DNA of 64,000 nt. It comes from Sphingomonas donggukensis. GTDB taxonomy: Bacteria; Pseudomonadota; Alphaproteobacteria; Sphingomonadales; Sphingomonadaceae. The stretch spans positions 1,612,001 through 1,676,000 of the forward strand of contig NZ_CP098401.1 of the NCBI RefSeq assembly GCF_023674425.1. Direction: 5' to 3'. Under the pieces are notes generated by a model. It saw nothing but the letters and a program-made list of their open reading frames with translations, did no database searches and was not told the DNA's origin. Position 1 is the first letter of the stretch, and each line of letters opens with the position of its first letter. Shown here piece by piece: positions 16,047-24,925 of this stretch. A program made the translations under genes and the position numbers.

Positions 16047-17816
16047 ATGGTGACGGACATGACGGCAGCAGAGCAGGCGGCACCGGTGGCGACACCGACC
16101 GAGGATGCGTTGCCGCGGCGGTTCTCCGACTTCGAAACGGTCGGCGATGCGCTGGATTATGCGGCGCGCGGTGTGCGCGGCCTCAACTTCCACGACGCGC
16201 GCGGGACGCTCACCCGCCCCTATCCCTTCGCCGAGCTGCGCCGCGATTCGCTGACGCAGGCGCACCGGCTGATTGCGATGGGCGTCCAGCCCGAGGACCG
16301 TATCGCCCTGATCGCGGAGACCGGCCCCGAATTCGCCGCGCTGTTCTTCGGCTGCGTCTATGCCGGTGCCTGGCCGGTGCCGCTGCCGCTGCCGACCAGC
16401 TTCGGCGGGGCGCAATCCTATATCGACCAGCTGAAGGTCCAGCTCGACAGCTGCGATCCCAAGATGCTGATCTATCCGGCGGAGCTTGCCGAAATGGCCG
16501 GCGAAGCCGCACGCCAGGCGGGCACGCAGGGCGTCGACTGGACCGATCTCGCCGGGCGTGACGCGCCGGACGTGGCCCTGCCGGCGACGACCGCAGACGA
16601 CATCGCCTATCTGCAATATTCCAGCGGATCGACGCGCTTCCCGCACGGCGTCGCCATCACCCACCGCGCGCTGCTCAACAATCTTGCCGCGCACGCGCAT
16701 GGCATGCAGCTGGAGCCCGCCGATCGCTGCGTGTCGTGGCTGCCGTGGTATCACGACATGGGCCTGGTCGGCTGCATGCTCTCGGTCGTCGCCAACCAGG
16801 TATCGACCGATTATCTGAAGACCGAGGACTTCGCCCGCCGCCCGCTAGCGTGGCTCGACCTCATCAGTCGCAATGCGGGCACGACGCTCAGCTATTCGCC
16901 GACCTTCGGCTACGACATCTGCGCGCGCCGCATGTCGAGCCAGACGAAGGCCAGCGACCGTTTCGACCTGTCGCGCTGGCGCGTCGCGGGCAACGGCGCC
17001 GACATGATCCGCCCCGACGTGATGCAGAGCTTCGTCGACGCGTTCGGAGAGGCCGGGTTCAAGGCCAGCGCCTTCCTGCCGAGCTACGGCCTTGCCGAAG
17101 CGACGCTCGCCGTCTCGATCATGCCGCCGGGCGAGGGCATCGTCGTCGAGCTGGTCGAGGAAACGCAGCTTTCGGGCGTCGCCGCCGGCGAGGATCGCCC
17201 CCAGCGGTTCCGCGCCATCGTCAATTGCGGGAAGCCCGTGCAGGGCATGACCGTCGAAATCCGCGAGGAGGACGGCACTCCGCTCCCCGAGCGCGCCGTC
17301 GGCAAGGTCTGGTGCGCCGGATCGTCGGTGATGGTCGGCTATTTCCGCGACCAGGAATCGACCGATGCGTGCATGGCGCCCGATTCCAAAGGCGGCGTTT
17401 GGCTCGACACCGGCGACATGGGCTATCTGAGCGACGGCTATCTCTACATCGTCGGCCGCGCCAAGGACATGATCATCGTCAACGGCCGCAACCACTGGCC
17501 GCAGGACATCGAATGGGCGGTCGAGCAGCTGCCCGGCTTCAAGCAGGGCGATATCGCCGCCTTCGCGATCACCACGCCGGGCGGTGAGGAAACGCCGGCG
17601 GTGCTCGTCCAGTGCCGCACCAGCGACCATGGCGAACGCATCCGCCTGCGCGACGCGATCCGTGAACGCGTGCGCGCGGTGACCGGCATGAACTGCGTCA
17701 TCGAACTCGTGCCGCCGCGCACGTTGCCGCGCACCAGCTCGGGCAAGCTCAGCCGGGCCAAGGCGCGGAACCTGTATCTGAACGGCGACATCAAGCCTTA
17801 CGCCGTCGCCGCGTGA
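16047..17816 (+). CDS. Fatty-acyl-AMP ligase (FAAL) family enzyme
   Basis: A 589-residue ANL-superfamily enzyme of the fatty-acyl-AMP ligase type, which adenylates fatty acids and passes them to an acyl carrier protein rather than to CoA. Visible motifs are YSSGSTRFPHGV near residue 190, SWLPWYHDMGLVG, LPSYGLAEATLAVS near 344, TGDMGYL near 455 and the FAAL-type GRAKDMIIVNGRNHWPQDIE near 470. The C-terminal Lys is in SSGKLSRAK. No polyketide synthase, ACP or desaturase gene is adjacent, so the acceptor is unknown. The start at 16047 (MVTDMTAAE) is preferred; 16059 is an alternative. Confidence 0.88.
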   Translation: MVTDMTAAEQAAPVATPTEDALPRRFSDFETVGDALDYAARGVRGLNFHDARGTLTRPYPFAELRRDSLTQAHRLIAMGVQPEDRIALIAETGPEFAALFFGCVYAGAWPVPLPLPTSFGGAQSYIDQLKVQLDSCDPKMLIYPAELAEMAGEAARQAGTQGVDWTDLAGRDAPDVALPATTADDIAYLQYSSGSTRFPHGVAITHRALLNNLAAHAHGMQLEPADRCVSWLPWYHDMGLVGCMLSVVANQVSTDYLKTEDFARRPLAWLDLISRNAGTTLSYSPTFGYDICARRMSSQTKASDRFDLSRWRVAGNGADMIRPDVMQSFVDAFGEAGFKASAFLPSYGLAEATLAVSIMPPGEGIVVELVEETQLSGVAAGEDRPQRFRAIVNCGKPVQGMTVEIREEDGTPLPERAVGKVWCAGSSVMVGYFRDQESTDACMAPDSKGGVWLDTGDMGYLSDGYLYIVGRAKDMIIVNGRNHWPQDIEWAVEQLPGFKQGDIAAFAITTPGGEETPAVLVQCRTSDHGERIRLRDAIRERVRAVTGMNCVIELVPPRTLPRTSSGKLSRAKARNLYLNGDIKPYAVAA

Positions 17817-17913
17817 TGGCGCGGGGAGCGGCGCGTCAAAACGCCGCTCCGACCGTCCGATTTTCGCCGCGACCCTAACTTTCCGTCAACCCTGTGGCTT
17901 TTAGGGTCGGCGG

Positions 17914-20274
17914 GTGACCGGGCCCACTTCCTCCCAATTCGCTCAGCCGCGCATCGACGCGCGCGCGCTGCTTGGCCTCTACGACCCCGCGGACACCACC
18001 GACTGGGCGCCGATCCGCGCCGCGCAGATCGCCTCGGGCAGCCACATGGCGCTGTTCATGCTGGCGGCCAACGTGGTCGGCGCGGCGCTGGTGACGTTGG
18101 CGTTCGGTCGGCTCATGCCGCTGTGGCAGTTGGGTGCGTGGGCTGCGCTGGTCGCGGTAGTCGCGACGACGATCGCGGTCAGGCGCCTGTCGAACCGCAA
18201 TCGCACCGACGCCACCGCGACGCTCGCGGATGTGCGCGGCACCTTCGTCGACGGGCTGGCGCTGGGCGGGGTATGGGCGATCGCGCCGCTCTATTTCGGA
18301 CTGTCCGGCGACGGCGGCGCGCTGCTGGGGCTGGTCGCGGTCGTCGTCGTGCTGATGGCTGCGGCGGCGATCTCGATGGCGGCGCTGCCGCTGGCGACGC
18401 TGCTGTTCCTGTTCATCCTCGGCGGCTCGACGGCGGGCATTTTCGCCTGGCTCGACCTGGAGGGGGTGGCGGCCAATCTGGCGCTGTTTACCGGCCTCTT
18501 GATGATCGGATGTTTCGCACGCGGTCGAGCGCTCGTCGTGATCCGCGCGGGCGAGCTGGCGCTTGCCGAGCGCGACGAGACGGTCAGCCTGCTGCTGCGC
18601 GAGACCGAGCAGGAAACCAATGCCGACTGGCTGTGGGAGATCGACGCCCAGCGCCGCGTCGTCCGCGCCAGCCCGCGCTTCGCCCGCTCGATCGGGGTCG
18701 ATCCCGCGTCGATCAACGGCATGGGCTTCCTCGAGATCCTGGCCGGGCCGACCTGGCAGAACGGCAATTTCGCGCAAGGACTGCGCGACCTGGCCGAGAA
18801 GCTGAAGGCGCGCGAGGCGTTCCGCGACCTGCTGCTCCCCGTCTATGTCGACGGCGAGGAACGCTGGTGGGAAATGTCCGCCAGCCCCCGCATCGTCGAG
18901 GATCGCGGCTTCGTCGGCTTCCGCGGCGTCGGCTCCGACGTCACCGAACAGCGCGCCTCGGCGGACAAGATCAGCCGCATGGCGCGCTTCGACACGCTGA
19001 CCGGCCTGCCCAACCGCCTGCTGATCCACGAATCGCTCGCCCGCGCGATGGCGGAGGCCGACAAATGGGGATCGCGCTGCGGCTTCATGATGATCGACCT
19101 CGACCGGTTCAAGGCGGTCAACGACACGCTCGGCCATCCGGTCGGCGACCGGCTGCTGGGCCGCGTGTCCGACCGGCTGAAGAGCCTGATGACCGAGAAC
19201 GAGATGATCGGTCGTCTGGGCGGCGACGAATTCGCGGTCGTGGTGCGCGATGCGAGCGACCGCCAGGCAATGGAGCGGATGGCGCGCACGATCATCGCGA
19301 CGCTGTCGGCGCCCTACGACGTCGATGCGCACACGCTGTACATCGGCGCCTCGGTCGGGCTCGCGATCGGCCCGCGCGACGGGCGCACGCCCGAAATGCT
19401 CATCCGCTCCGCCGACCTCGCGCTCTATCGCTCGAAGGATGCCGGAGGCGGGTCGTTTCACGCCTATGAGCCGCAGCTCCACCTGGTGGCGGAGGAGCGC
19501 CGCGTGCTCGAAATCGCGCTGCGCAACGCGCTCGAAAAGGACGAACTGACGCTCAACTATCAACCAGTGGTCGACGCCGGCACCGGGCGGCTGACCGGGT
19601 TCGAGGCACTGCTGCGCTGGACCCACCCCGAATTCGGGCCGATCAGCCCGGCGAAATTCGTGCCGCTGGCCGAGGAAGCGCGGCTGATCGCGCCGATCGG
19701 CGAGTGGGTGTTGCGCACCGCCTGCGACGAGGCGGCCAAGTGGGACGGATCGATCCGGGTGGCGGTGAACGTCTCGCCCGAACAGCTCCACAACCCCGCC
19801 TTCGTCTCGGTCGTCACCCAGGCGCTCGCCAATTCGGGCCTGTCGCCGGACCGGCTCGAACTGGAAGTGACCGAAAGCGTGTTCATGCGCGAGGGGACCG
19901 GCGCGATCCGCGTGCTCGAAAGCCTGCTCGACCTCGGCATCCGCCTGAGCCTCGACGATTTTGGCACCGGCTATTCGTCGCTCGGCTATCTCAGCCGCAC
20001 GCGCTTCTCCTCGATCAAGATCGACCGCAGCTTCGTGCAGGGCGCGTCGAAGGGCGAGAAGGAAGCGATCGCGATCATCCGCGCCGTCGTGGCGCTCGCC
20101 CAGTCGCTCGGCATGGCGACGACCGCCGAAGGGGTCGAGACCGAGGACGAGCATGCGATGATCCAGGGGCTCGGCTGTACCAAGGTCCAGGGCTATTATT
20201 TCGGGCGCCCCCTGCCCGTCGGCGAAGCCCGCTCGCTGGCGATAGACCCACGCGCCTCCGCCCGCGCGGCATAG
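17914..20274 (+). CDS. Membrane PAS-GGDEF-EAL cyclic-di-GMP protein
   Basis: A 786-residue signalling protein. About residues 45-210 form several membrane helices. A PAS-like sensor (DWLWEIDAQRRVVRASPRFARSIG) covers about 225-345. The GGDEF domain has an intact RLGGDEF near residue 435, so diguanylate cyclase activity is possible; the RxxD inhibitory site is absent. The EAL domain has EALLRW near 563, ELEVTES, DDFGTGYSSLGYL and AEGVE, all key residues for c-di-GMP phosphodiesterase. It may be bifunctional or mainly a phosphodiesterase. The GTG start at 17914 gives a complete domain set. Confidence 0.93.
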   Translation: MTGPTSSQFAQPRIDARALLGLYDPADTTDWAPIRAAQIASGSHMALFMLAANVVGAALVTLAFGRLMPLWQLGAWAALVAVVATTIAVRRLSNRNRTDATATLADVRGTFVDGLALGGVWAIAPLYFGLSGDGGALLGLVAVVVVLMAAAAISMAALPLATLLFLFILGGSTAGIFAWLDLEGVAANLALFTGLLMIGCFARGRALVVIRAGELALAERDETVSLLLRETEQETNADWLWEIDAQRRVVRASPRFARSIGVDPASINGMGFLEILAGPTWQNGNFAQGLRDLAEKLKAREAFRDLLLPVYVDGEERWWEMSASPRIVEDRGFVGFRGVGSDVTEQRASADKISRMARFDTLTGLPNRLLIHESLARAMAEADKWGSRCGFMMIDLDRFKAVNDTLGHPVGDRLLGRVSDRLKSLMTENEMIGRLGGDEFAVVVRDASDRQAMERMARTIIATLSAPYDVDAHTLYIGASVGLAIGPRDGRTPEMLIRSADLALYRSKDAGGGSFHAYEPQLHLVAEERRVLEIALRNALEKDELTLNYQPVVDAGTGRLTGFEALLRWTHPEFGPISPAKFVPLAEEARLIAPIGEWVLRTACDEAAKWDGSIRVAVNVSPEQLHNPAFVSVVTQALANSGLSPDRLELEVTESVFMREGTGAIRVLESLLDLGIRLSLDDFGTGYSSLGYLSRTRFSSIKIDRSFVQGASKGEKEAIAIIRAVVALAQSLGMATTAEGVETEDEHAMIQGLGCTKVQGYYFGRPLPVGEARSLAIDPRASARAA

Positions 20275-20285
20275 TCGCTCGATGC

Positions 20286-20314
20286 TTGCGAACCGCGAAC
20301 GAGCGGGGTAGAGG
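20286..20314 (+). promoter_or_regulatory. Predicted promoter of tRNA-Trp
   Basis: TTGCGA at 20286-20291 and TAGAGG at 20309-20314 are separated by 17 bases and end 11 bases before the mature tRNA. The elements are weak but well placed. A similar TTGCGT-N17-TAGGCG occurs upstream of rplK. Confidence 0.4.
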
Positions 20315-20325
20315 CGCGAGGGCAC

Positions 20326-20402
20326 AGGGGTGTAGCTCAGTTGGTTAGAGCGTCGGTCTCCAAAACCGAAGGCCCTCGGTTCGAGTCCGAGCTCCCCTGC
20401 CA
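20326..20402 (+). tRNA. trpT: tRNA-Trp (anticodon CCA)
   Basis: A 77-base cloverleaf with encoded CCA end. The anticodon loop CTCCAAA carries CCA; the T arm is CTCGG-TTCGAGT-CCGAG. The acceptor stem is complete except for a T-T mismatch at the sixth pair. It stands just upstream of secE-nusG, as is common in alphaproteobacteria. Confidence 0.96.
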
Positions 20403-20422
20403 TTCCGAACAGCAGTGAGGAC

Positions 20423-20475
20423 GGCCGGCGCGGCCTTAGCCGCGTCCGACGTCATGGGATTTACTCCCATGACGG
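20423..20475 (+). repeat. Double-hairpin element R1
   Basis: Layout: GGCCGG, hairpin 1 (CGCGGC-CTTA-GCCGCG), spacer with TCCGAC, hairpin 2 (GTCATGGGA-TTTAC-TCCCATGAC, nine perfect pairs). It lies 20 bases after tRNA-Trp and belongs to the same family as the elements at 21499, 27186, 27295, 33390 and 58297. Confidence 0.75.
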
Positions 20476-20655
20476 CTTCCCATTCCAGCAACGCCCCCAC
20501 CCCCGCTTGCGCCATCCGCCGTCCCCGGCTACAGCCCTCCCCAATCCGAAATCGGAAGTTTTCATCGTCGGGGCCTCGCAAGGCACCGACGGCGGACCTA
20601 TGTCCGGAAAGCACTCTTCCGATCCCCGGACCCGAACGACGAAGGATCACTATCC

Positions 20656-20853
20656 GTGGCGAAGCCCAGCCCGCTCGAATTCCTGAACCAGGTGAAGGCC
20701 GAGACGCAGAAGGTCGTCTGGCCGACGCGCAAGGAAACCGTGATGACCGGCGTGATGGTCGTCATCATGACGACGTTGCTGGCGCTGTTCTTCTTCGGAG
20801 TCGACACCGTGTTCGACGCGATCGTCAAGGGGCTGCTGTCGCTCGCCGAATAG
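20656..20853 (+). CDS. secE: Preprotein translocase subunit SecE
   Basis: A 65-residue single-span protein with the family signature: amphipathic helix FLNQVKAETQKVVWPTRKET, then a membrane helix (GVMVVIMTTLLALFFFGVDTVF). SecE forms the inner-membrane translocon with SecY and SecG. The start is a GTG. nusG follows 41 bases downstream, the usual pairing. Confidence 0.95.
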   Translation: MAKPSPLEFLNQVKAETQKVVWPTRKETVMTGVMVVIMTTLLALFFFGVDTVFDAIVKGLLSLAE

Positions 20854-20894
20854 GCGCCTCCGCCGCCTCAACACGCATTATCAAAGGGTTAGAC

Positions 20895-21431
20895 ATGTCG
20901 CGCTGGTACATCATCCACGCCTATTCGGGTTTCGAGAACAAGGTCCGCGACCAGATCCTGGCGGATGCCACCCGCATGGGCCTGGACGCGCTGGTCGAGG
21001 CGGTCGAGGTGCCGACCGAGCAGGTGACCGAGGTCCGCCGCGGCAAGAAGGTCCAGTCCGAGCGCAAGTTCTTCCCCGGCTATGTGCTGGCGAAGCTCAA
21101 CATGAACGACGACGTCTATCACCTGGTGAAGAACACGCCGAAGGTGACCGGCTTCCTCGGCAGCATGGGCAAGCCGCAGGCGATCAGCGAGGCCGAGGCC
21201 GCGCGCATCCTGAACACCAAGGAAGAAGCCGCCGCCGCGCCCAAGCAGAAGATCAAGGTCGATTTCGAGATCGGCGATTCGGTCAAGGTGCTGGACGGCC
21301 CGTTCGCGACCTTCAACGGCATCGTCGAGGAACTCGATTTCGACAAGGCGAAGGTCAAGGTGTCGGTCAGCATCTTCGGCCGCGCCACCCCGGTCGAACT
21401 GGACTTCGAGCAAGTCGAGCGCAGCAAGTAA
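20895..21431 (+). CDS. nusG: Transcription termination/antitermination protein NusG
   Basis: A 178-residue protein with an NGN domain (WYIIHAYSGFENKVRDQI at the start, RKFFPGYVLAKLNM) and a C-terminal KOW domain (VDFEIGDSVKVLDGPFATFNGIVEELD). NusG couples RNA polymerase to Rho or to the ribosome. It starts at the ATG following AAAGGGTT. The usual next gene, rplK, is displaced by about 4.6 kb. Confidence 0.97.
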   Translation: MSRWYIIHAYSGFENKVRDQILADATRMGLDALVEAVEVPTEQVTEVRRGKKVQSERKFFPGYVLAKLNMNDDVYHLVKNTPKVTGFLGSMGKPQAISEAEAARILNTKEEAAAAPKQKIKVDFEIGDSVKVLDGPFATFNGIVEELDFDKAKVKVSVSIFGRATPVELDFEQVERSK

Positions 21432-21457
21432 GGCGAGAGCCGAACGCAGCGACCGCA

Positions 21458-21482
21458 CGCGGAATAGCCACGCTATTCCGCG
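21458..21482 (+). terminator. Hairpin after nusG
   Basis: CGCGGAATAG pairs perfectly with CTATTCCGCG around a CCACG loop, 27 bases after the nusG stop. There is no T-run, so it may be a structural 3' end or processing site rather than an intrinsic terminator. Confidence 0.5.
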
Positions 21483-21498
21483 AGACAACGCGCGAGAC

Positions 21499-21562
21499 CG
21501 GCCGGCATGTCGGCGCAGCCAGGCCCGTCCGACGTGAAGACGCGGGATTCACTCCCGAGTCG
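21499..21562 (+). repeat. Double-hairpin element R2
   Basis: A more diverged member of the R family: GGCCGGC, a weak first hairpin, CGTCCGACG, and a second hairpin GACGCGGGA-TTCAC-TCCCGAGTC with one mismatched pair. It lies downstream of nusG in the same orientation as the other copies. Confidence 0.6.
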
Positions 21563-21645
21563 CGCTGCTGCGATATAATACTCTAGTCTCAGCCAGCGTT
21601 CAGTGGTCCGCGCAGCGCTGCCAATTATGACGCAGCACTTGGACC

Positions 21646-21669
21646 GTCCGATATTGGTGGGAAGCGGTC
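21646..21669. repeat. Family H hairpin repeat
   Basis: GTCCGATATTGGTGGGAAGCGGTC, an imperfect copy of the GTCCGC-ATTGG-GCGGAC hairpin, written here only by its ends: GTCCGA and GCGGTC with ATTGGTGGG between. Confidence 0.4.
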
Positions 21670-21922
21670 ATTCGCCGCCGACGATGTCATCGCCGCCCTG
21701 TTCTGGACCCGCGCCGCGATTGCGACGATCAAACGCTATGTGAAGCACGGTCCCGAGTGCGAAAACGCCAAATGCGAGAAGAGCGTCTTGGCTCTTGGAT
21801 GCACTGGTGCACGCGCAATAGACGATGAATAACCACGCGGGGTAGATGCCCAGCACCGTGATCAGCTTGAGCCAAGCGGGCAACGGCCGCCACCAGCTTC
21901 GGTAGCTCTTAAAACGATCCAT
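21668..21922 (-). CDS. Small two-span membrane protein of unknown function
   Basis: An 84-residue protein from MDRFKSYRSWW. Two membrane helices are visible, WLKLITVLGIYPAWLFIVYC and ALLAFGVFALGTVLHIAF, followed by a hydrophilic tail. No family is recognised. It lies in the accessory insertion between nusG and rplK, and its codon use is less GC-biased than that of the backbone genes. Confidence 0.45.
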   Translation of the reverse strand: MDRFKSYRSWWRPLPAWLKLITVLGIYPAWLFIVYCACTSASKSQDALLAFGVFALGTVLHIAFDRRNRGAGPEQGGDDIVGGE

Positions 21923-21943
21923 CCAGCGCGCTATGCGCCTCGC

Positions 21944-21963
21944 TCGAAATGTCCGCAATTGGG
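21944..21963 (+). repeat. 20-bp direct repeat, left copy
   Basis: TCGAAATGTCCGCAATTGGG occurs here and again at 22522-22541, flanking the VOC gene. Each copy begins a family H hairpin (GTCCGC ... GCGG). Confidence 0.6.
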
Positions 21964-22035
21964 TGGGACGCGGACACTCGCGCGATCGCAAAATCCGGGT
22001 CCGCTAGGGTCAAAAGCGGACCCGTGTCGGACAGA

Positions 22036-22434
22036 TCAGGCAGGAAAATGAATTCCGCATAGTTTGTTGCCGTCTGGGTCGCGAAAATAGGCAAGTTCGA
22101 CTGTCCCCAGCGATGCCGTATTACGCGGGCCGGGCGGGGCTTCGATCGAGGTGCCGCCGTTGGCGACCGCGGTATCATGAAGCTGCTTCACTTGTTCAGG
22201 CGAGTTGCACGAAAAGGCGACGGTGCTGCCGTTGGCTACGCTTGCCGGTTCGTCGTTAATCGGCTGGCTGACGATGAAGTTGGTTCCGTTGCCATTATTA
22301 TAGATCAGCCGTGTATGGCCGCTGTCGGCGATGTTCCGCGCCCCTTCGCCTGCCCCCAAAGTGGCGAGCACCGTGTCGTAGAAGCGCTTCGACCGTTCAA
22401 TGTCGTTCGATCCGACCATGGTGTGAAAAAGCAT
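22036..22434 (-). CDS. VOC-superfamily (glyoxalase-like) protein
   Basis: A 132-residue protein with one vicinal-oxygen-chelate domain: MLFHTMVGSNDIERSKRFYDTVLATLG at the N-terminus and VELAYFRDPDGNKLCGIHF at the C-terminus, the usual paired beta-alpha-beta-beta-beta modules. Such proteins include glyoxalases, dioxygenases and resistance proteins; the reaction cannot be assigned. The start MLFHTM is chosen over an upstream ATG because family members start there. It is bracketed by 20-bp direct repeats. Confidence 0.8.
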   Translation of the reverse strand: MLFHTMVGSNDIERSKRFYDTVLATLGAGEGARNIADSGHTRLIYNNGNGTNFIVSQPINDEPASVANGSTVAFSCNSPEQVKQLHDTAVANGGTSIEAPPGPRNTASLGTVELAYFRDPDGNKLCGIHFPA

Positions 22435-22521
22435 GCGGGCTCTCCTTGAGGCTGATCGACTTCCGATCGCCACTAGCCTTCTCCCCTAACCGGCCCATAG
22501 GACGCGGTCATCCCCGGGTCG

Positions 22522-22541
22522 TCGAAATGTCCGCAATTGGG
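22522..22541 (+). repeat. 20-bp direct repeat, right copy
   Basis: Identical to 21944-21963, 578 bases away, on the other side of the VOC gene. Confidence 0.6.
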
Positions 22542-22578
22542 CATTAGCGGTCATACCAAAGCTGACCGCTCATCCCCC

Positions 22579-24900
22579 TCACCGCCGCACACTCATCGAA
22601 TACGGGCGATCCCCCGCCCCGCTCGCCCAGGCCCGGTTCGGCTGAGCCTGCATCGCGAACCGCAGCTCGCCGCCGCCCATGATCTGATCGTGGCGCAGAT
22701 AGGCATTCGTCACGGGCGCGCCGTTCAGCGTGACCGAACCGACATAGGGATGACCGCCATCCAAGCCGTCCGCGACGATCACCAGCCGCTTGCCATTGGG
22801 CAGGGTCAGGGTCGCGCGGTCGACGAAGGGGCGGCCGATGACATATTCCAGGCTGCCGGGCGTCACCGGGTAGAAGCCGAGCGCGGTGAAGACGAGCCAC
22901 GCCGACATCTGCCCCAGGTCGTCGTTGCCCGACAGGCCGTCGGGCGTCGCGCGATACTGGCTGTCGACGATCTGCTTCAGCCGCGCCTGCGTGCGCCACG
23001 GCGCGCCGGCGTGGCTGTAGAGATAGGCGACGTGGTGGCTGGGTTCGTTGCCGTGGATATACTGGCCGATCAACCCGGCGATGTCCTCGGCATGGCTGTA
23101 GTCGAGCTTCGAGGTGTCGAAATCGAACATCGCGTCGAGCTTCGCGACCGTAGCGGCGTCGCCGCCCAGCGCCGTGGTCAGCGCCGCCTGATCCTGCGGC
23201 ACGAACCAGCTGTATTGCCAGGCATTGCCCTCGGTATAATCGGACCCGTAGTTGATCGCGGTCGGATCGAAGGGGGTGCGGAAGCTGCCGTCCGCCTTGC
23301 GCGCGCGGACGAACCCGGTCTTCGGGTCGAAGCTGTTGCGCCAGTTGCCCGCCCGCTTCTCGAACGTCGCGGCGACGTCCCGCCGCCCCATCGCGCGGGC
23401 CATGCGCGCGATCATCCAGTCGTCATAGGCGTATTCGACGGTCTTCGACGCGGCTTCCGGCTCGCGGTCGATCGGCACATAGCCGAGCTTCATATAGTCG
23501 CCGAGCCCGCCATAGGGAGCGTAGGTCGCGCTTGCGACCATCGCGTCGAGCGCGGCGTCGGCGTCGAAGCCGCGGATGCCCTTCAGATAGGCGTCGGCGA
23601 TCACCGGAACCGCGTGATAGCCGATCATGGTCCACGTCTCGCGCCCCTGGAACTGCCACACCGGCAGGATGCCGTCGGGGCTGTCGGCGCGGCTGGCGAT
23701 CAGCGAGCGGACGATGTCGCTCGACGTGCTCGCCGGCTGGACGAGGGTGAGCAGCGGATGCTCGGCGCGGAACGTGTCCCACAGCGAAAAGGTCGAGCGG
23801 AAAGTGTAGCCCCGGGCGACATGCACCTGGTTGTCGGCGCCGCGGTAGCGCCCGTCGGCGTCGCCCGCGACCGACGGCGCGAGCAGGCTGTGGTAGAGCG
23901 CCGTCGCGACCGACGTGCGCATCGGCGCCGGGGCCTCGATCTTCAGCACGTCGAGCGCGCGGCGCCACGCGGCGGTCGTCTTTGCCAGCACCGCGTCGAA
24001 GTCGCCCGGCTCGCTCGCCAGATTGGCGACCGCGCCGGCCTCGTCGACCGAGGAGATTGCGGTCCGGACCTCGAGCGGCCGGTCGAGCGTGCCGAAGTCG
24101 AAACGCGCGACCAGCGCGCGGCCCGCCCGCTCGGCCAGCGTGTCGCTGCCGCGGCCGGGGCCCTGGAAGCCCTTGTAGGTGACGTCCTTTTCGGTGGAGA
24201 CGAAGGCGTGCCCCGTAAGCGGGGCCGAGAAGCGCATCGCGAAGCACAGCTTACGATTGGGCGCCCAGCCACGCGTGTCGCGGCACCCGGTGACGGTGCC
24301 GTCGGGACGCAGCCGCACCGAGGACCACAGGATCTTGCCCGGATAATTGTAGAGCGAACTGCGCAGGTCGAGTACGAGGTGCATCGGCTTCGTCCGGTCC
24401 GCTGCGGCATAGCGCGCGACGCCGATGCGCGTGCCCGCGGTCAGCTGCGCGGTGACGCCCGTGTCGCGCAGCCGCACCGAATAGTAGCCGGGGCGCGCGA
24501 CCTCGCTCGCATGGTCGAACCGCGAGCGATACCCGGAACCGGGCTTCGCGGCGTCACCGGGCTCGAGCGGGACGGTGGCGCCGGTCACCGGCATCATCAG
24601 GAAGTCGCCGAGATCGGAATGCCCCGCGCCCGAGAAATGGGTCAGCGAGAAGCCCTGGATCGTCGGATCCTCGTACCGATACCCCGCGGCGTGCGCGTAA
24701 CAGTCGCGGATGACGCAGCCCGTGTCGGTGTCCGGCGAGAATTGCACCATCCCGAACGGCGCGACGGCGCCGGGGAAGGTATGCCCCTGCCCACCGGTGC
24801 CTATCATCGGATCGACGTGATCGTAGGTGGACTGCGCCAGGGATGGCGACGCCGCGAGGAACGCCGTCAGGGTCAGCTGGGTGATGAAGCGAGGGATCAT
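22579..24900 (-). CDS. GH92 family alpha-mannosidase-like glycoside hydrolase
   Basis: A 773-residue exported protein (signal peptide MIPRFITQLTLTAFLAASPSLAQS). GH92 features include YDHVDPMIGTGGQGHTFPGAVAPFGMVQFSPDT after the signal, HFSGAGHSDLGDF near residue 93, and NDDLGQMSAWLVFTALGFYPV near 655, a segment that contributes to the active site in this calcium-dependent exo-mannosidase family. It probably acts in the periplasm or outside the cell on alpha-mannosides. No sugar transporter or SusCD-like pair is adjacent, so it looks like an isolated acquisition within the nusG-rplK gap. Confidence 0.92.
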   Translation of the reverse strand: MIPRFITQLTLTAFLAASPSLAQSTYDHVDPMIGTGGQGHTFPGAVAPFGMVQFSPDTDTGCVIRDCYAHAAGYRYEDPTIQGFSLTHFSGAGHSDLGDFLMMPVTGATVPLEPGDAAKPGSGYRSRFDHASEVARPGYYSVRLRDTGVTAQLTAGTRIGVARYAAADRTKPMHLVLDLRSSLYNYPGKILWSSVRLRPDGTVTGCRDTRGWAPNRKLCFAMRFSAPLTGHAFVSTEKDVTYKGFQGPGRGSDTLAERAGRALVARFDFGTLDRPLEVRTAISSVDEAGAVANLASEPGDFDAVLAKTTAAWRRALDVLKIEAPAPMRTSVATALYHSLLAPSVAGDADGRYRGADNQVHVARGYTFRSTFSLWDTFRAEHPLLTLVQPASTSSDIVRSLIASRADSPDGILPVWQFQGRETWTMIGYHAVPVIADAYLKGIRGFDADAALDAMVASATYAPYGGLGDYMKLGYVPIDREPEAASKTVEYAYDDWMIARMARAMGRRDVAATFEKRAGNWRNSFDPKTGFVRARKADGSFRTPFDPTAINYGSDYTEGNAWQYSWFVPQDQAALTTALGGDAATVAKLDAMFDFDTSKLDYSHAEDIAGLIGQYIHGNEPSHHVAYLYSHAGAPWRTQARLKQIVDSQYRATPDGLSGNDDLGQMSAWLVFTALGFYPVTPGSLEYVIGRPFVDRATLTLPNGKRLVIVADGLDGGHPYVGSVTLNGAPVTNAYLRHDQIMGGGELRFAMQAQPNRAWASGAGDRPYSMSVRR

Positions 24901-24925
24901 GCGGACAGCTAAGCACCGCCGCGCG

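Noticed and set aside
21909-22178. Minus-strand 89-codon frame between the VOC gene and the small membrane protein
   Set aside because: It overlaps the 3' part of the VOC gene and the H hairpins and has no recognisable features.
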